Program-made: the position numbers and the translations under genes
Assembly: GCF_041260155.1 (NCBI RefSeq)
Contig: NC_091930.1
Coordinates: 41,818,596-41,882,595, forward strand
Direction of reading: 5' to 3'
Length of the DNA: 64,000 bases
Origin: Ptychodera flava
Taxonomy: Eukaryota; Hemichordata; Enteropneusta; Ptychoderidae
Part shown: positions 12,020-31,770 of the stretch, piece by piece
Layout: every line of letters begins with the position of its first letter
Numbering within the stretch: the first letter of the stretch is position 1
Notes under the pieces: model-generated
Databases searched by the model: none
What the model was told of the DNA's origin: nothing
The model's input: the letters and a program-made list of their open reading frames with translations, nothing else

Positions 12020-13251
12020 GTCTGAAGAGATTTTAGGTTTACAACTTTTCTCTCTCTCTGCAAAGTTCGTAAACTGTTGGCAACGAATCTGCACTAAGAC
12101 ACTGTCTACGCCAGTCTATGGGCGTCTCTGAATCTCACATACATCACGTGATCGTTAGCTGCAGCCCTATAGGGGAGGGAGATATACTGGTCATCCAAAA
12201 ATTAGGTCGATAGGAGCATTTATTTCAAATATCGCACGTATATGAGATTATCATGTTTGTATGCTATTCACATGTTAATTGTTCCATCAAATGCCAGGCT
12301 CGGCAGGACACGACGTGGCCACATTTCATCTTCAAGTTTGACTTATGTGTAAAAAGGCGCAACCTGTTTTGATAATGTCAACTTTTTAATGCATGGTTAC
12401 TAATTTGAGTTAGAAACAATATTGGACTTGGTTGGATCAAATGATCATGAATTTTACATGTAATTATATAACGTCATGCTCTCTGGTATTGAGTTTCCGG
12501 AGAGAATTTTTTATTTTCAATCTTATAATCTTATAATCTTATATAATCTTAATCTTATAATTTTCAATCTTATTTCAATTTTATAAAAGAAGGAAGGAAA
12601 GGCAAGGCCAAATCTAAGTGGCACCTAGTACGGGTACTTACTTTGGCATCACTATAACACTTGACGAAATGTCGTACTACATTGAAACCGTTTGCCATTG
12701 CTCAAAACAAATTCAGTGGAGGGGCCAGATCTACTGCCTCTGCTCAAAGTAACATGTCCTTTAAATTTGCAGCTGTTAAGACGTTGTCACGAGATGCATT
12801 GTTATAGAATTGAAGCGAAACTGAGTTCCGGCCGTGAGTCAATTCACTGCTTCTGTAATTTTGTAGTAATACGAACCCATTCGATGATTCATATTCTCAA
12901 AATGGTTTATCTACATAGAAAACTTATACCAACACAGTCATCGAAGGACAGAAAGAGATTAACGACTGCGCTACAGAAATGTCAACGCTGAGTCATCCAT
13001 TGTCACGATATAGCGTGCTTCCGTATGCAAATTGTGCTGATAATATTAGGATTACCTGTCAAATTTCTGACTTTTGATTGACGTGACGACCTTTAGCTAA
13101 CGTAGAATATTGCCAGGTCATCTTGTCTACAAGAACAGTTTCCACAAGACATGTTGATGATTCAACTCTCATAGAACCGGGCGCAATGAATCTCCATTGG
13201 TCCCGAATGTAAAGTCTCAGGCGATAAATTTAAATCTTTTGAGTTCCCCTT
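12020..13251. other. Upstream flank of copy B
   Basis: No gene recognised. This would hold the copy B promoter; a CACGTG E-box occurs near 12145. A short ATAATCTT tandem lies near 12520-12570. A plus-strand frame at 12692-12991 shows no coding character. Confidence 0.4.
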
Positions 13252-13642
13252 TTAAAGCGCAGTGGTCGTCGCGCTGCGCGTGCGCGATTTTTTTGTTGAT
13301 AAACATAAATGTTAGTAAACTGAAGTCTTCTCAACTTCAATCGGAGTGAGATGGGAGCGGTCCCTCACTTTGTTAACGCCGTTGTAAGACTCAATATCAT
13401 GCATTAGTAAAATATTAAGATCGGAAACGAACTTCAGTGGTGTATTTCTATCTATAAACTCATGTAAGGCTACGAACATTGAGACACTCTGCACATTATG
13501 TCGCTGAGTTTACTGCATACAGTCACAGTGAACAAATGGGTTTGATCGCGCGCGGTCACGCTGGTTGTACACAATGCTATGTACAGCACAGTAAAAATAC
13601 ATCACTATAATGATCAACATTGTATAAATATATATATATAAA

Positions 13643-13644
<2 letters not shown>

Positions 13645-13728
<84 letters not shown>
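13645..13728. repeat. (TA)n microsatellite
   Basis: About 84 bp of TA inside the TTAA-flanked element. Confidence 0.97.
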
Positions 13729-13729
<1 letters not shown>

Positions 13730-13884
13730 ACAAAAATTACACTGAAGACCATGATCGGCAAGCCAGAGCAGGACACGGGAGATGCTGTTGCTTCGATAAG
13801 GGAGAAGGTCACCGCGTTGACGTACACGGATATATGAGAGAATCCGGTCCCACAACCAGCTAACGTACCGGCCCCGCGACGACT

Positions 13885-13960
13885 TTGCCCACGACCCACT
13901 ATCGATCACCATTTCTTACTTCTTGCCCACGACCCACTATCGATCACCATTTCTTACTTC
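13885..13960. repeat. 38-bp tandem duplication
   Basis: Two adjacent identical 38-bp copies (TTGCCCACGACCCACTATCG...) lie within the TTAA-flanked element. Confidence 0.9.
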
Positions 13961-14125
13961 TTCTAGTAATACGTGGCAAGAAATAGTCAAATGACAGGAC
14001 ACAATAGACAAAACGAGCGGGTTTTCGCGGCATTTGGCAGGATAATTGCACGGCTACACATAAGGACGTATTGAGAGATCCTGTGCACGGTCATGGCAGA
14101 GATCCAACGGCTAGCTTGTGTAGGC

Positions 14126-14596
14126 CTACCGGTGATACGCAAACTTCGTTGTTGTATCTCCTGATTGCCGGGTAGGTATGAATCCTCTTTCAAATGAGAT
14201 AACCCCTACATAACAAGAAGACCTATGAAAGGTCCTTCGCTTGACTTGATACCTGTACTCGGAATTCTCGTTTGCACCCCCAACGGGGTAAACTTCGTAG
14301 TGGAGTTGGATTCTCCACAGCCGAGTGTAGCGCGCCATATACCCGGTTCTCGTGACACCGACGTTCATGCAGACCACGGAACAGATGTCTCTTGCTGCTG
14401 CGAGCATTGCATTGCATTGCTCTGCGAGCTGTAGATTTCTGTAGCTTGCATTTTTGTTAAATGTACTCCTGTTGGGCTTCTTGAAATGAAAGTTCTCGTC
14501 CTTGCTAGTGATGTCGTAGACCAGAGCCCGGTCATTGATAGTCTGTTGGCATATACACGCGTACGGGTTTAGCTCCATGGCTCGAGCAAGCCCCAT
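14126..14596 (-). CDS. Unrecognised 156-residue ORF inside the TTAA-flanked element
   Basis: The frame begins MGLARAMELNPYACICQQTI and runs 156 codons with mixed composition, seven cysteines and many codons ending in C or G, unlike the AT-rich surroundings. Other segments are AEQCNAMLAAARDICSVVCM and TRLWRIQLHYEVYPVGGANE. Downstream on the same strand (about 13900-13735) a second exon-like frame ends in the hydrophobic stretch GLPIMVFSVIFV at a gtatat site beside the (TA)n run. I do not recognise the family. It could be a captured host gene fragment, a transposon accessory ORF, or chance. Confidence 0.35.
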   Translation of the reverse strand: MGLARAMELNPYACICQQTINDRALVYDITSKDENFHFKKPNRSTFNKNASYRNLQLAEQCNAMLAAARDICSVVCMNVGVTRTGYMARYTRLWRIQLHYEVYPVGGANENSEYRYQVKRRTFHRSSCYVGVISFERGFIPTRQSGDTTTKFAYHR

Positions 14597-14875
14597 TCAA
14601 CTGATTCAAGAAAATCATGATCAAATGTGATCTCTCAATCCAGCGTGTAATTACTGTTCAACATTCAGCAGATATTTAACTTAGATTAATTGACCTTTTA
14701 TTGCGTGTTAGATTTGGTTAGTTGGTATGCTTGTGACAGATCAGCAACCATATCAGCGGCAATATCGCAAACATAATAATCAACCCGTGACCTCATGCGG
14801 CATTCTCTGATATGTTGTCAACAAGGGGGAGACCCCCTCAGGAGCATGCGCAGTGCGACGACCACTGCGCTTTAA

Positions 14876-16734
14876 TATACAACATACAAAATGACATACT
14901 CCAACATTAATTATGCTCAAGTTTTAGTCCAAGATTTCCGGTTGAATTTTGTGCATTGACAAACCTTGATAATATCCTTCAAATCCGTGTCTGGTATTTC
15001 CGATCCTTTATATGCCTTTGGTTTATTGTGTGTGTGTTTCTTTGTTATGCACTATTGGAGGTGTTAGACTAAGGTGCTTTCCAAGGAAAAAATCTGAAAG
15101 TGTCCGTACGGTACGTCACTACCTTAAATAATATTACATTATTATCACTTCGTATTTTCCTATTGCTCGCAACTGGCCGAGTTCTCCCACTGGCCAAGCT
15201 CGATTTCATCACTAACACCCACGCTTCTGTTCGCGCTTTTACACTTAAGATGCCATCAATTCAAGCCCAAGAATTAATGATGTGACATCCACTAAGAACA
15301 ACCCAGGTTTGTATACTGTGGTACTATATTGCTACTAAACGCTATGTTCTTCATTGAATACTTCTTATCATACGAATCTTGTATTTGTGAAGTGCTAACA
15401 TTTTTGACATGAATTGACCAAACTATGATATGAGGGGCAAGTAGAGAAAACGTGATTCGAACTTCGCTGTCGATCCATAGTCGCATTTCAATGTTGGACT
15501 GTTGTAATTACACTTATAGTACTTTATTTCTAAGGTGTGTACATAACCCTGATTTCAATGTGTTCCATTGACCGCACTACTTCGATTCTCTTGTACATAG
15601 TACTTCAAGTGCATCAAAAATACTCTGACAACAAGCCCGGTCCGACAACGTAACTGTACCAAAAATCCTATTAATTTCCATGGGACACCTGTAATCGGTA
15701 CCATTTAACGGCAAAGTGATAGTTCACCCTCGCTGTTCTTCCAGTCTTCATGGTTTCAAAGGCGATTGCATTAAATTTGATGAAACTGTAAATATATTGC
15801 TCATCACAATTTAATTAGACGTATTGTACAGTTTCATGCCCATTAACAATTAGTATAGTTACTAAACAGTGTATAATTTGCTTTTCTTTGTCATTATAAT
15901 GTCCGTTTCAAATTCGACTGGGTCGCTACTGGTAAATATATAGCAAATAATCGTCACATTCAAATACATTTCACAGTTTCATGTCACTAATCACTTAATG
16001 CAAATTAATAAAATTGCAAATTTTAAGGAAATACCGTCGGAGAAAACGGTGTAAACTGCAATATATACTGAAACACGGGAGCAGTTTCCGTTCGTATCGT
16101 GTTAGATTAATTCATAAAATAGCACCTTTGACTGTGAAAGGATTCCCGCAAAGAAATCAATTGTCACTCGCGCCCCTATGCTGGTTAATCACTTAATCAG
16201 TCATGCCAATGGCCTCGCTTCGTTCACATACTTCCATTTATTGCACAAGGCATAGGCTCCCTGATACTGGACTGTCTGTTCTCCTACTGAGTGAGTTAGG
16301 CTAGGACACAGGTCATATGACTTTTGTCGATTGAGATCCGTGAAGTTTGGACTTGTTGGCAATGATTGTAAAACTGCAGCCATATCATTAACCATCATTA
16401 GAAATACGTGTGAAGTGACCGTGTTCGAATACTCTGATTAGTTTGGATTGGATGAAGGGCAGAGGGTTAAGTCTTCCATTAAAGTTGCTTATTTGATTTT
16501 AGCTAATTAGCCTGATATGGTAGCTTCCGAATAGGTCAAAAGGTAAGTGCCAACATGTATAGTATACCGAGTTGTAGGTCACGCGGATATTATGATCGGG
16601 CGTCATGATGACAAGAGCCTGCGACCTCACGTCAGTTACGTTTGCCTTGAATGTACAATTCGCCTCGGAGTAAGATATTCTGACTCTGAAACTTTCTACA
16701 ATATAAGATTGGCCTACCAATTATCGGGGATCGT
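14876..16734. other. AT-rich intergenic stretch, nothing assignable
   Basis: I see no gene, RNA or well-bounded repeat here. Short frames (for example 15100-15285 and 16014-16196) lack any recognisable domain. Confidence 0.4.
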
Positions 16735-17060
16735 TTTGAAGCTTACGGGGTAAATTAAGTTTACACCGGCTTAGTTTCAACTTGTGAACGTAGGAAATTT
16801 TCCCATACAGACTAAGGCGGGGATTACATTCATTTTTTAAATACCGGTAAAAATTGGGAAATGTGTTTCTCTAGTACCAATATTTGCAACCTTAGGTGAC
16901 TTCACCCCTGATATTGATTCTTGACTAAGAAAAAGAAAAGTTGAACACTTGCATAAGAAAAGCTTGAGCAAAGGTTTGGCTTGGCGCGAAAGACCTAAAT
17001 ACCAGGCATAGTTCTCGTAAAGTGTTTTCGACGTAAACGGCCCAAACACTAATTGACCTT
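16735..17060. repeat. Diverged minus-oriented copy of the M1-M4 family
   Basis: It holds the reverse of the family blocks (TTGAAGCTTACGGGGTAAAT, CTCTAGTACCAATATTTGCA, GACTTCACCCCTGATATTGA). Ends are too diverged to define. Confidence 0.45.
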
Positions 17061-17378
17061 TAAGCAATATCATCGTTTCAAGTTTCTGTTTCATTCAATG
17101 GTACCGCTGAACAACATGGAAGTCAAAGAGTTAAGAAAGCAGAATGCTGTCAGCATCTTACAAATTGCACATTTTGCGTCATTTTTATTGTCGATGAAAC
17201 TGTGGCCATACCGTCCTAGTGTAATTTGCTATATATTTGTGAGAACTTTTAGATTTAGGAAACCATAGCCAAAAATGTATGAAGCAGTCAAGGTAAAAAG
17301 CAACAAATAATCAACAATTTTGGTACCAATGACACTTGATTATCATATGCGAGAATAACCTCCGTATGGTGTAAAACA

Positions 17379-17479
<101 letters not shown>

Positions 17480-17521
17480 CCAAGACAAACTTAGCAATAA
17501 GGTAGCGGTCTCGGATTCTAA

Positions 17522-18576
17522 GGGCGCCTTGAGTTATTACGGCCGGGATTTGGCCGGCAAAATACCGGGATCACTTTACATTTGACAATTGCAAAGGGGG
17601 GATCATGTAATGTTCAAACAGCACAGAGGAGGTGGGGGTAAGTATCCCTCCCGTCAAAAGGCAGTTTCAGTGTACACAAATAGTCCGGGAAATAAGAACG
17701 ATTCTCTGCATGATTTTATTCTCTGAAGTCATTTCACTGTAAATCTGAATAAAAGTATTATCTGTAAAATATAAATCTTGCATTGGTAACTCTGCTGTAC
17801 AGGCTTGTCTTCCTGTAAATTGAGCACGCTGAGGGCAACGAACAATTATTATCAGCCTTTAACCGAGGTTGGGCAATGATTAGGTGCAAGCAGTATGTTA
17901 AACTGAAACCTGGCTTACAGTGAAAGGTTCCCCTGGTGCTGTTGCATAACACAACTGTTGATACTACCTGACCAATTTTAAGGAAGGAGGTGTATAAAAC
18001 TTATCTAGATAAATACAAGATTGGAATATAAACGACGTTGTTTTTTATGCCAATTAGTAATGAGGAAGATATATATAAATATACCTTTTCGTATTAAAAC
18101 TCTTAAAATAAATAAACATAAAATACTATAGTAAAGTATCCCGGATGTAGCATTATGGTGCAGTAACAGTGACATATCAGACTCTGACCTTTTTGCCGAG
18201 GAAGAGGATGATGATGTTGTAATCCGTGAAATTGGCAGCAGAACAAGTGATGGAGAACTTCTTTCACCTTCTGAGACACAGTATACAGAGTAAACAAATT
18301 CTGGAAGAAGAGCAGGATCTTGCAAAAAAAGTCTCTATTCCATGATGTCATAGCGTATCTATGGACCGGTAATGGTCAGTGTTATCATTCAAACTTGAAT
18401 AAATACTTCCTCAAGCCATGTGGGGAGGGGGGTCAAGAAACTGCTGTCGTCTTAAGGCTTAAAAGGTGGGTCATCAATTTTTCTAGTAATGGGTGGGAGT
18501 TAACTTATTTTAACAGATGCACAAAAAGAATTTATTTTTGCGGGCCTATCTCCAGCCATACTAACTGAACGCTCCC
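17522..18576. mobile_element. Harbinger-like non-autonomous DNA transposon, copy 1 (TAA duplication)
   Basis: The element begins GGGCGCCTTGAGTTATTACG and ends TAACTGAACGCTCCC, with TAA on both sides (17519-17521 and 18577-18579). The first about 235 bp and last about 170 bp match the element at 32584-33436. The middle, about 17760-18410, does not. Three-base TWA duplications and GGG termini fit PIF/Harbinger. No transposase is visible. Confidence 0.75.
18152..18295 (+). CDS. Short acidic ORF in the unique core of Harbinger-like copy 1
   Basis: In the plus frame the core reads SDISDSDLFAEEEDDDVVIR, then EIGSRTSDGELLSPSETQYT and E-stop, about 43 codons. The acidic and serine-rich composition looks like a real protein C-terminus, or the N-terminal acidic region of a transposase-type protein. 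It is absent from the related copy at 32584-33436. I do not recognise it and it may be chance. Confidence 0.25.
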
Positions 18577-18579
18577 TAA

Positions 18580-20350
18580 TGCTTCAAGAAACTGAAGCTG
18601 ACCCAACAAGTTGTTAATTGTAAGCACCTCTTTTACATCTTTATTACAGCAACGGTGACGACTTATAGTGTGCTCCCCGACCGATCACTTCCACTTCTAG
18701 AAAATGCACATCTTAGAAGTCTCCACATCCGATACATAATGTAAAGAATGAATGATTGTGGATACAGCTCTGAACATATTTTTACTTAAAGGTACTGTAG
18801 CGATGGTTTGTTCCTTGCCGATAATCTGCCGCTGCCTGCGCGCTGGTGAAGAACACAGCGCACCCAACGGCAGAAATAGGAGAAAGGGACCTAAACTTAT
18901 TGCATCGATAGCCTGAATCTTCAATTATATTTATTTTTCTAGAGATTTCATATTGTGCATCGATATTCAGTGTTCTACTTCAAGAACCCCATGCGAAACA
19001 TTACCTTTCACGCTAGTCATTCATCCTGTTGATGTTTCGCGCAGAACATCGACCGAGAAATTTAGCGATAATTGTCGAGATGTGGACAGTAAACGTCATC
19101 AGTTTTTGAGTATTGACGAAATACATGAAAGTAAAAAGTATACAAATGGCGGCCCTTGCGCTCTTCGCGATATTGACGACATGATGATTTAAAGAGCTTT
19201 TAACTACCACATGTTCCAATTTTGCCAAAGTTACCATGGAAAGAGAAAAACTCAGATTTTAATCACAGATATTAAGCGGGTGGCCGCTTTTTAAAAACAG
19301 CGCCCTCACATGGGCATTTTGAATACCGAGGAACGCCCTTTGATATATGGGCATATTTAGATTACAGGTGACTGTATACCTTTAAGCAATGTTTAAACAA
19401 AATTAAGGCAAAAACTTAATGAAGTATCTTTAAGTAAACTTTGTCAATTTTGCTTTGTAGGCTGCAAACACTGCATGCATGACGCATTTTATTCACCGTT
19501 GACCTTGACCTTTTACTTGACGAAGTTGGTAGTCCGCTACTGCATCAAAAACATTTCAGAGAGGTTTCGTTTCTGTTGTAAAAATCAATAATCCCGTTAT
19601 GGTAATCTGGAAAGGTTTGGCCTGAGCTACCGTGTGACATTAATGTGAATCATCATGTGAAAATACTCGCATATTGTGAGGTAATGGCAATGTAGCAATA
19701 AGGCAACGTTGTGTAATTAATCATAAAAAAACCATGAATACATAATTACCCGTAGAAAGTACACGACTGTGTCACTCCATCCTTTTTGTGGAAATAATTG
19801 TCACGAAATTCAGTCTTTCATCTTTACAATAGGACTTTTCCTCACTAGTGTTGTCCTCTCGCTTTCTTCACGCTACTTTTATTTACAGTTACTCAAGTAT
19901 GAACGTAACATTCCAATTAAGCAATTATTGCAATATCCAACTCGCAGCCACATCTTACCCGTAGGAAGAAAGAGTCAAGTCGTTTTCTCAGTACTGACTT
20001 TCAAGCCTGACAGGTCTTGTTTTCTAAATCAGTCACTTAATATCCCCGTTCCATAGTTTTGATCATTTTCATCGACCACATCCGGCTAAAACAAAGGGAA
20101 AAATGCCAGGCCAGTAACGTACCCAACCACACTTTAACATGAGCTTACGTGTAACCGTTTCAAGAGAAAGTAGTGACTTGCCAAATCCGTGTTTGTTCAC
20201 GATATAATCTCCCGTAGGTAAGCCTAATTGGAATACGCATCTTGGCGGAAAATGAAATGTTGCTATTTATTTAGCCCGAACAACATCTACGATACGCACC
20301 GAAGCGAAAGCTTTCTTCAAGCCTTTTGTACACATGTGAATAAAAATAAC
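18580..20350. other. Intergenic stretch with one dispersed repeat
   Basis: Apart from 19196-19380 nothing is assignable. A palindrome-like region near 18828-18866 (CTGCCGCTGCCTGCGCGCTG ... AACGGCAG) resembles the arms of the 48707-49406 element (GCCGCTGGCTGCGC) and may be a solo remnant. A hydrophobic frame at 19769-20056 is not recognised. Confidence 0.35.
19196..19380. repeat. Dispersed about 185-bp repeat, copy 1
   Basis: It shares AATTTTGCCAAAGTTACCATGG, AAGCGGGTGGCCGCTTTTTA, GCCCTCACATGGGCATTTTG and the end GTGACTGTATACC with 45811-45993. Identity is high, so both copies are probably young. Confidence 0.75.
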
Positions 20351-21362
20351 CCGGCAAAAATATTAATTACCGGTGTATCGACGTCGCATGATCGCGTTGG
20401 CATGGAGCAGGATGTATCCGTGTGCGCTACAAAGTTTGTGACAGGCCTTGTTGTTACGGAGCGGTGTTTGCAGAAAGCAGTTGTCGGCCTGCGGCGTTTT
20501 CGTTTGCAACTTGTTGCAAGTTAATTTTATACCATTGAAGGGAGACGGAAACACTCAGCTATGTTTCCTTGTATGGACACTACAACTCATTATTTGTGTG
20601 AGAGTTTGGAAGATCGAGGCAAAAGATGAGCCGAGGGGTGGGAAAATGTTAAGAAGACAAAATAAAGATCAGTTATCTAGTAAAATAGTTACGAGTTTCT
20701 AGTCTCCGGGCTGGGTTCACAAAGTCTGGGAGCAGTTCAAAGTTTGGAACTTTTTTTCATTGAATAATTACTCACATTTCTCCTGTAAGCGCACAAAATT
20801 CGCAGTGTTCCTACATAAGACCGTCCTGTTTTCGAGTCCTGAAGCGCATAGTTCAAATTGTTACCTTGTGCGCTGATATATTTACTTGTGAGCCGTTGAT
20901 TTCATACCGATTAGTAAACTTTAGAGACATCTCACAGTTAACAGAGTAACTTTTTACGGTTCCGCTTGTACATTGAATGTACTGCTATACCCAGTCGTAG
21001 TCGCTAGGTACGGTCGATTGAAAGTCAAGGTGATGCAACATGTCATTCATGACGGATGTGGGTGTGCGGTTTACGTGTATCACAGTCTCCGTGTCTCACC
21101 CCTGTGGTGCACCATGTGCTGACTTGTCGACATTAAAAACATGGCTACGCATTGCACACACAGAGAGGACAGAGAGAGACAGAGAGACAGAGACACAGAG
21201 ACACAGAGAGAGAATGCAAGCTAACGAAAATGCCGAAGGTCGACAGATCTTCCTGTAAACGTGACCACTCTGTAACAACATAGTCTGTCACAAACTGTGT
21301 AATAAACACTGATACATAATGTTCCATGGTAACGCGATTATGTGACATCGATATTTTGCCGG
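20351..21362. mobile_element. DNA element with about 150-bp inverted arms
   Basis: The left arm (20351-20524) and the reverse complement of the right arm (21205-21362) share CCGGCAAAA, TATCGACGTCGCATGATCGCG against TATCGATGTCACATAATCGCG, TTGTGACAG and GTTGTTAC. They align at roughly two-thirds identity. The left arm has a 16-bp insertion near its tip. No clear target duplication or transposase was found, and short ORFs in the arms are artefacts of the repeat. Confidence 0.6.
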
Positions 21363-22322
21363 ATTAATTTATTTTTCAAAATTAGTATTAGCTAGTATCC
21401 CATGATCTCAAAAATTCAAAACATCTTCTGAATACTTAACATGAAATATCCCTTCTGTACGTGTAGGCGTAAAACATGCCCGGATTGTAATACCACGCCT
21501 GGATTCCCCGTAATCGTGCATATGGTTACATCCTGTAGTGTGCTAGCATGTGAAATCACCAATATTCAATAGCGGCACTTTTATTTCTCGCCGCTGGATA
21601 CCGCAAAAATGTTATATTATCCCAGTTAGCACAGCTTTCACCAAACGTTCGACTGACTTCTCAAATGTACCCAGGTAGGTACGTGTTCTTTGTTAAAATA
21701 ATTGTTCTGTAATGAAACACTGTTTTTGACGCTCGAATTTTTACATCGATTTTATGTTCCATCTTTTGGTGACTCATTGAGTAAATGAAGTTTTTTTCTA
21801 AGTCTTCTTTTTTAGAAAAAAACCAAAGTTCTTTTCCTGTCTTTGTGAGTTAAAAAAGATAAGACAGCTTAATGTACAATTGTCTCAAAATTAATATTTT
21901 AGGTAACTAGTTTTTCTAGTCCAGAACAGCTGTGAACGATGAAAGAAGATTGTAATAACTAACTATATGGCAAAGATGGTTTTTTCGATTCCTCTGAGAA
22001 AGTTCGAGTAAGAGATTAAAATGCTTAAAATGTTCGGTTCCGAGGCTTATATCTCCCTCTACTAACGTATCTGATCACTAGCTACGATTAATTCCAAACT
22101 TCCAAAGACTATCTCGAACCAAGATCAATTTACAACAGCTTGCACCAGAAGATTATGCAAGATGTCACGCCCGCTGTACGATAAGGAGGGGGGAAACTTT
22201 ATTAAAACTGGACAAGACGTTAAAAAGTTATATTTTAGTTTCTTAATTAATTCTGTTAGTATATTATCTGAACTGAGCATCTTGTGGACGTAAATTTCGA
22301 ACGAAACTTGAAAGCGCACATA
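21363..22322. other. 5' flank of the BRICHOS gene
   Basis: AT-rich and noncoding. No convincing TATA box or Inr; the promoter should lie in the last few hundred bases before 22323. Confidence 0.35.
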
Positions 22323-25373
<3,051 letters not shown>

Positions 25374-25474
25374 AAAATTATACGTGAGTGAACGAACGTT
25401 TTTGAATAAGAACATTTCTGTTAACTAATTTTAATCTAAATACAAAATAATGACAATGATGTAACAGGTTGCAG

Positions 25475-25476
<2 letters not shown>

Positions 25477-25554
<78 letters not shown>
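25477..25554. repeat. (TA)n microsatellite
   Basis: About 78 bp of uninterrupted TA repeat, 100 bp downstream of the proposed stop of the BRICHOS gene. Confidence 0.95.
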
Positions 25555-25559
<5 letters not shown>

Positions 25560-25929
25560 CATATGATTTGTATGTTTTGTACTTTTAGTAAAGCAGTGTC
25601 GCATCATTTCGACGATCACCGGCTACAAATATGTCAGAAGATGTTTCTTAATAATTTTCTGCTGGGAAGAGAGAGAAGGTTATACAAGACATATAACGAG
25701 ATGTTAACATTATCGCTGTTTATGTTCTGCAATCGACCTTCTGTTGATTAGGTTTTCGAAATGCCTTGGCGTTGGATTTCACACTAGTCTTATTTCTTAA
25801 TTTTGAGTAATGGTACTTTGATGTAAAATTAAAGTTGTTCTTACCTTGATGAACAATGACGTTGAAATAAATATAGTATGCAATAGCTTTCTCTAAGTCT
25901 ACTAAAATATTTGGGAAACTTCCCATCCC

Positions 25930-29969
<4,040 letters not shown>

Positions 29970-31770
29970 TCATTTAAAAGTGATTAGATATTCCGGATAG
30001 GCCATAGCATCGTTGAAAATGACAAATATGGTCGGGTTTGCAGTGTTATCCACGACACTGTCGTAATAATCAGTAGGATTGTTTGGATTCTTGGATGGAG
30101 GAACCAGCATCTCGCGTCTCCCAGTGGTGTATTCGCCAGTCAGGACTTTACAGAGGTACATGTGCTTTTGACCGTTGGCGTCGCGAGGTGAGAAAGTGTC
30201 CGAAGAGGAGTAGTTGGCGCTGAGGGCGAAGTAACATCCTCGTCCATACGCAGCGGCTGGAAGCAGAGAACAGTGAAAATGAACGAGTTGCAAAAGTTCA
30301 CAAATGCATAAATTGACTCAGGCAAAGGGCGTGTATTGGAGATGTCACGGTTTTCTCAACGCATTCAGTTGAAATTTAAAATAAACACAGTCAAACATGG
30401 TGAGGAAAATTCTCTCTCTCGTACACAGCAAATTATAATTTAGAGAATATTATCGCTGCAAGCGTAGTGAGGGAAGAGAACCTAGCATCAGAATATACGA
30501 AGTTTATTTATTCGAAAATTTGCGCGCCACCATCAGACAATAACAGTGGCTGTACTATCCATTTTGACCACTCGAATTCGGGATCATGGAAATTTATCAT
30601 TTTGCGGTGAATAAAAGCGCATTCTGTGCTATAATAATAGCGATGTAACGTCTAAAAGCCACCCCGGTCTCTCATGTTAGTCAAATAAAATTATTTTCCA
30701 AAGGCACATTACGACAGCTGAAAGATGTAAGAAAGATGGTTCGACAAGTACATTCATTTCTGTATAAGCTTATCAGTTGAAGTCTCTACACCTACCATGT
30801 TTTCCTGCGAAGCTTCTGTTGAATCCCTGCGCATTGATTTTAGTACAAGTTTCGGAGGCTGTACCATGGTAGAGATTTCTCTCTATTGTGATTCCAGGTT
30901 TGCTTTTATGTTCCATGGCCTGTCTCTTCAGCATCACTTGTCGATATAATTGCTTATTCTGGATTCGTCGTATCTGTCAAGATAAAGAGAATGAATTATT
31001 CCATGTGATGGAATCAACAGAAAAAAATACATCGTTGCGACATTTGTTGCAAAACTATGTCTGTGCTAATTACAGACAAGAACTAAAGCTGCAAGCAGCG
31101 TTGCAGGGGCCAGTGCGGTATTGTAAATTGCAACCAAAAAGTTGGTCAGTTAGCTTGAGAGGGTAACTTATTTTTATTGACAAAATGCCTACAATTGTTT
31201 CAGTTGCAGAGATACAAAAAATTAAGTTATCAAAGTGTTTTGGAAAAACATTAGCCATATCAATATACAACAGTCACCAAACTTCTAATACTAGGAGTTA
31301 CTGAGATATAAGACAGTAACTCAGAGCTCTTCCAAGGTCATCAAATTATTAAAGAAGAAAAAATTGTCTCATGTCATTAATCATCAAACACAAAACCAGA
31401 ACTAAAAGTTGCAGTGTTCTTAAAGTGTAGGCTTCCAACGCGTGCTCAAAAGACATTTAAAATCCGTCCATCCATTCGTCCATCCAACCATCCATCCACC
31501 CAGAAATATACAGACATCCATCGAGACATACAGATATCCATCCAGACATACAGACATATCTTACATACATACATTTCCTTTTCCTAATTTGTATGTATGT
31601 GTGCTTCCTTTTTTCCATTACCTGTACTATTTCTGTCACTGTTGGCAACATCGATTTTTTGAATCCGTCGGCTATTCTGATGTATTCTTCACTTGATCTG
31701 ATGAGGGGCACTTGCTTCACTCCCTCAGAATCATTCATGGTTGTCCAGTGCTTAGGGAGCGAAATACCAC
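29970..31770 (-). CDS. PARP14: Copy A exons 19-21: ADP-ribosyltransferase catalytic domain
   Basis: Exon 19 begins [11 protein letters not shown], the usual start of the PARP14/15 catalytic domain. Exon 20 gives [20 protein letters not shown], with the NAD-binding histidine at about residue 1886. Exon 21 gives [18 protein letters not shown] (tyrosine about 1918) and [19 protein letters not shown], and ends [10 protein letters not shown]-stop. The third triad position is leucine (about 2000) rather than glutamate. The triad is therefore H-Y-L, which in this family means mono- rather than poly-ADP-ribosylation. Nothing in the domain looks broken. Confidence 0.93.

Larger units (their letters stand above)
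13256..14871. mobile_element. PiggyBac-like DNA transposon (TTAA-flanked, 31-bp terminal inverted repeats)
   Basis: The left end AGCGCAGTGGTCGTCGCGCT and the reverse complement of the right end, AGCGCAGTGGTCGTCGCACT, match over about 31 bases with 4-5 differences. TTAA lies directly outside both ends (13252-13255 and 14872-14875). A TTAA target duplication is the hallmark of piggyBac. No DDD transposase was recognised in the 1616 bp. The element contains a (TA)n run at 13645-13728, a 38-bp tandem duplication at 13885-13960, and a coding-looking ORF on the minus strand at 14126-14596. It is likely non-autonomous. Confidence 0.7.

Noticed and set aside
19769-20056. Hydrophobic 95-residue plus-strand ORF
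   Set aside because: No start context, no homology I recognise, and AT-rich codons.
20228-20524. 98-residue plus-strand ORF
   Set aside because: It lies in the inverted arm of the 20351-21362 element and its mirror copy shows stops and shifts; no domain.
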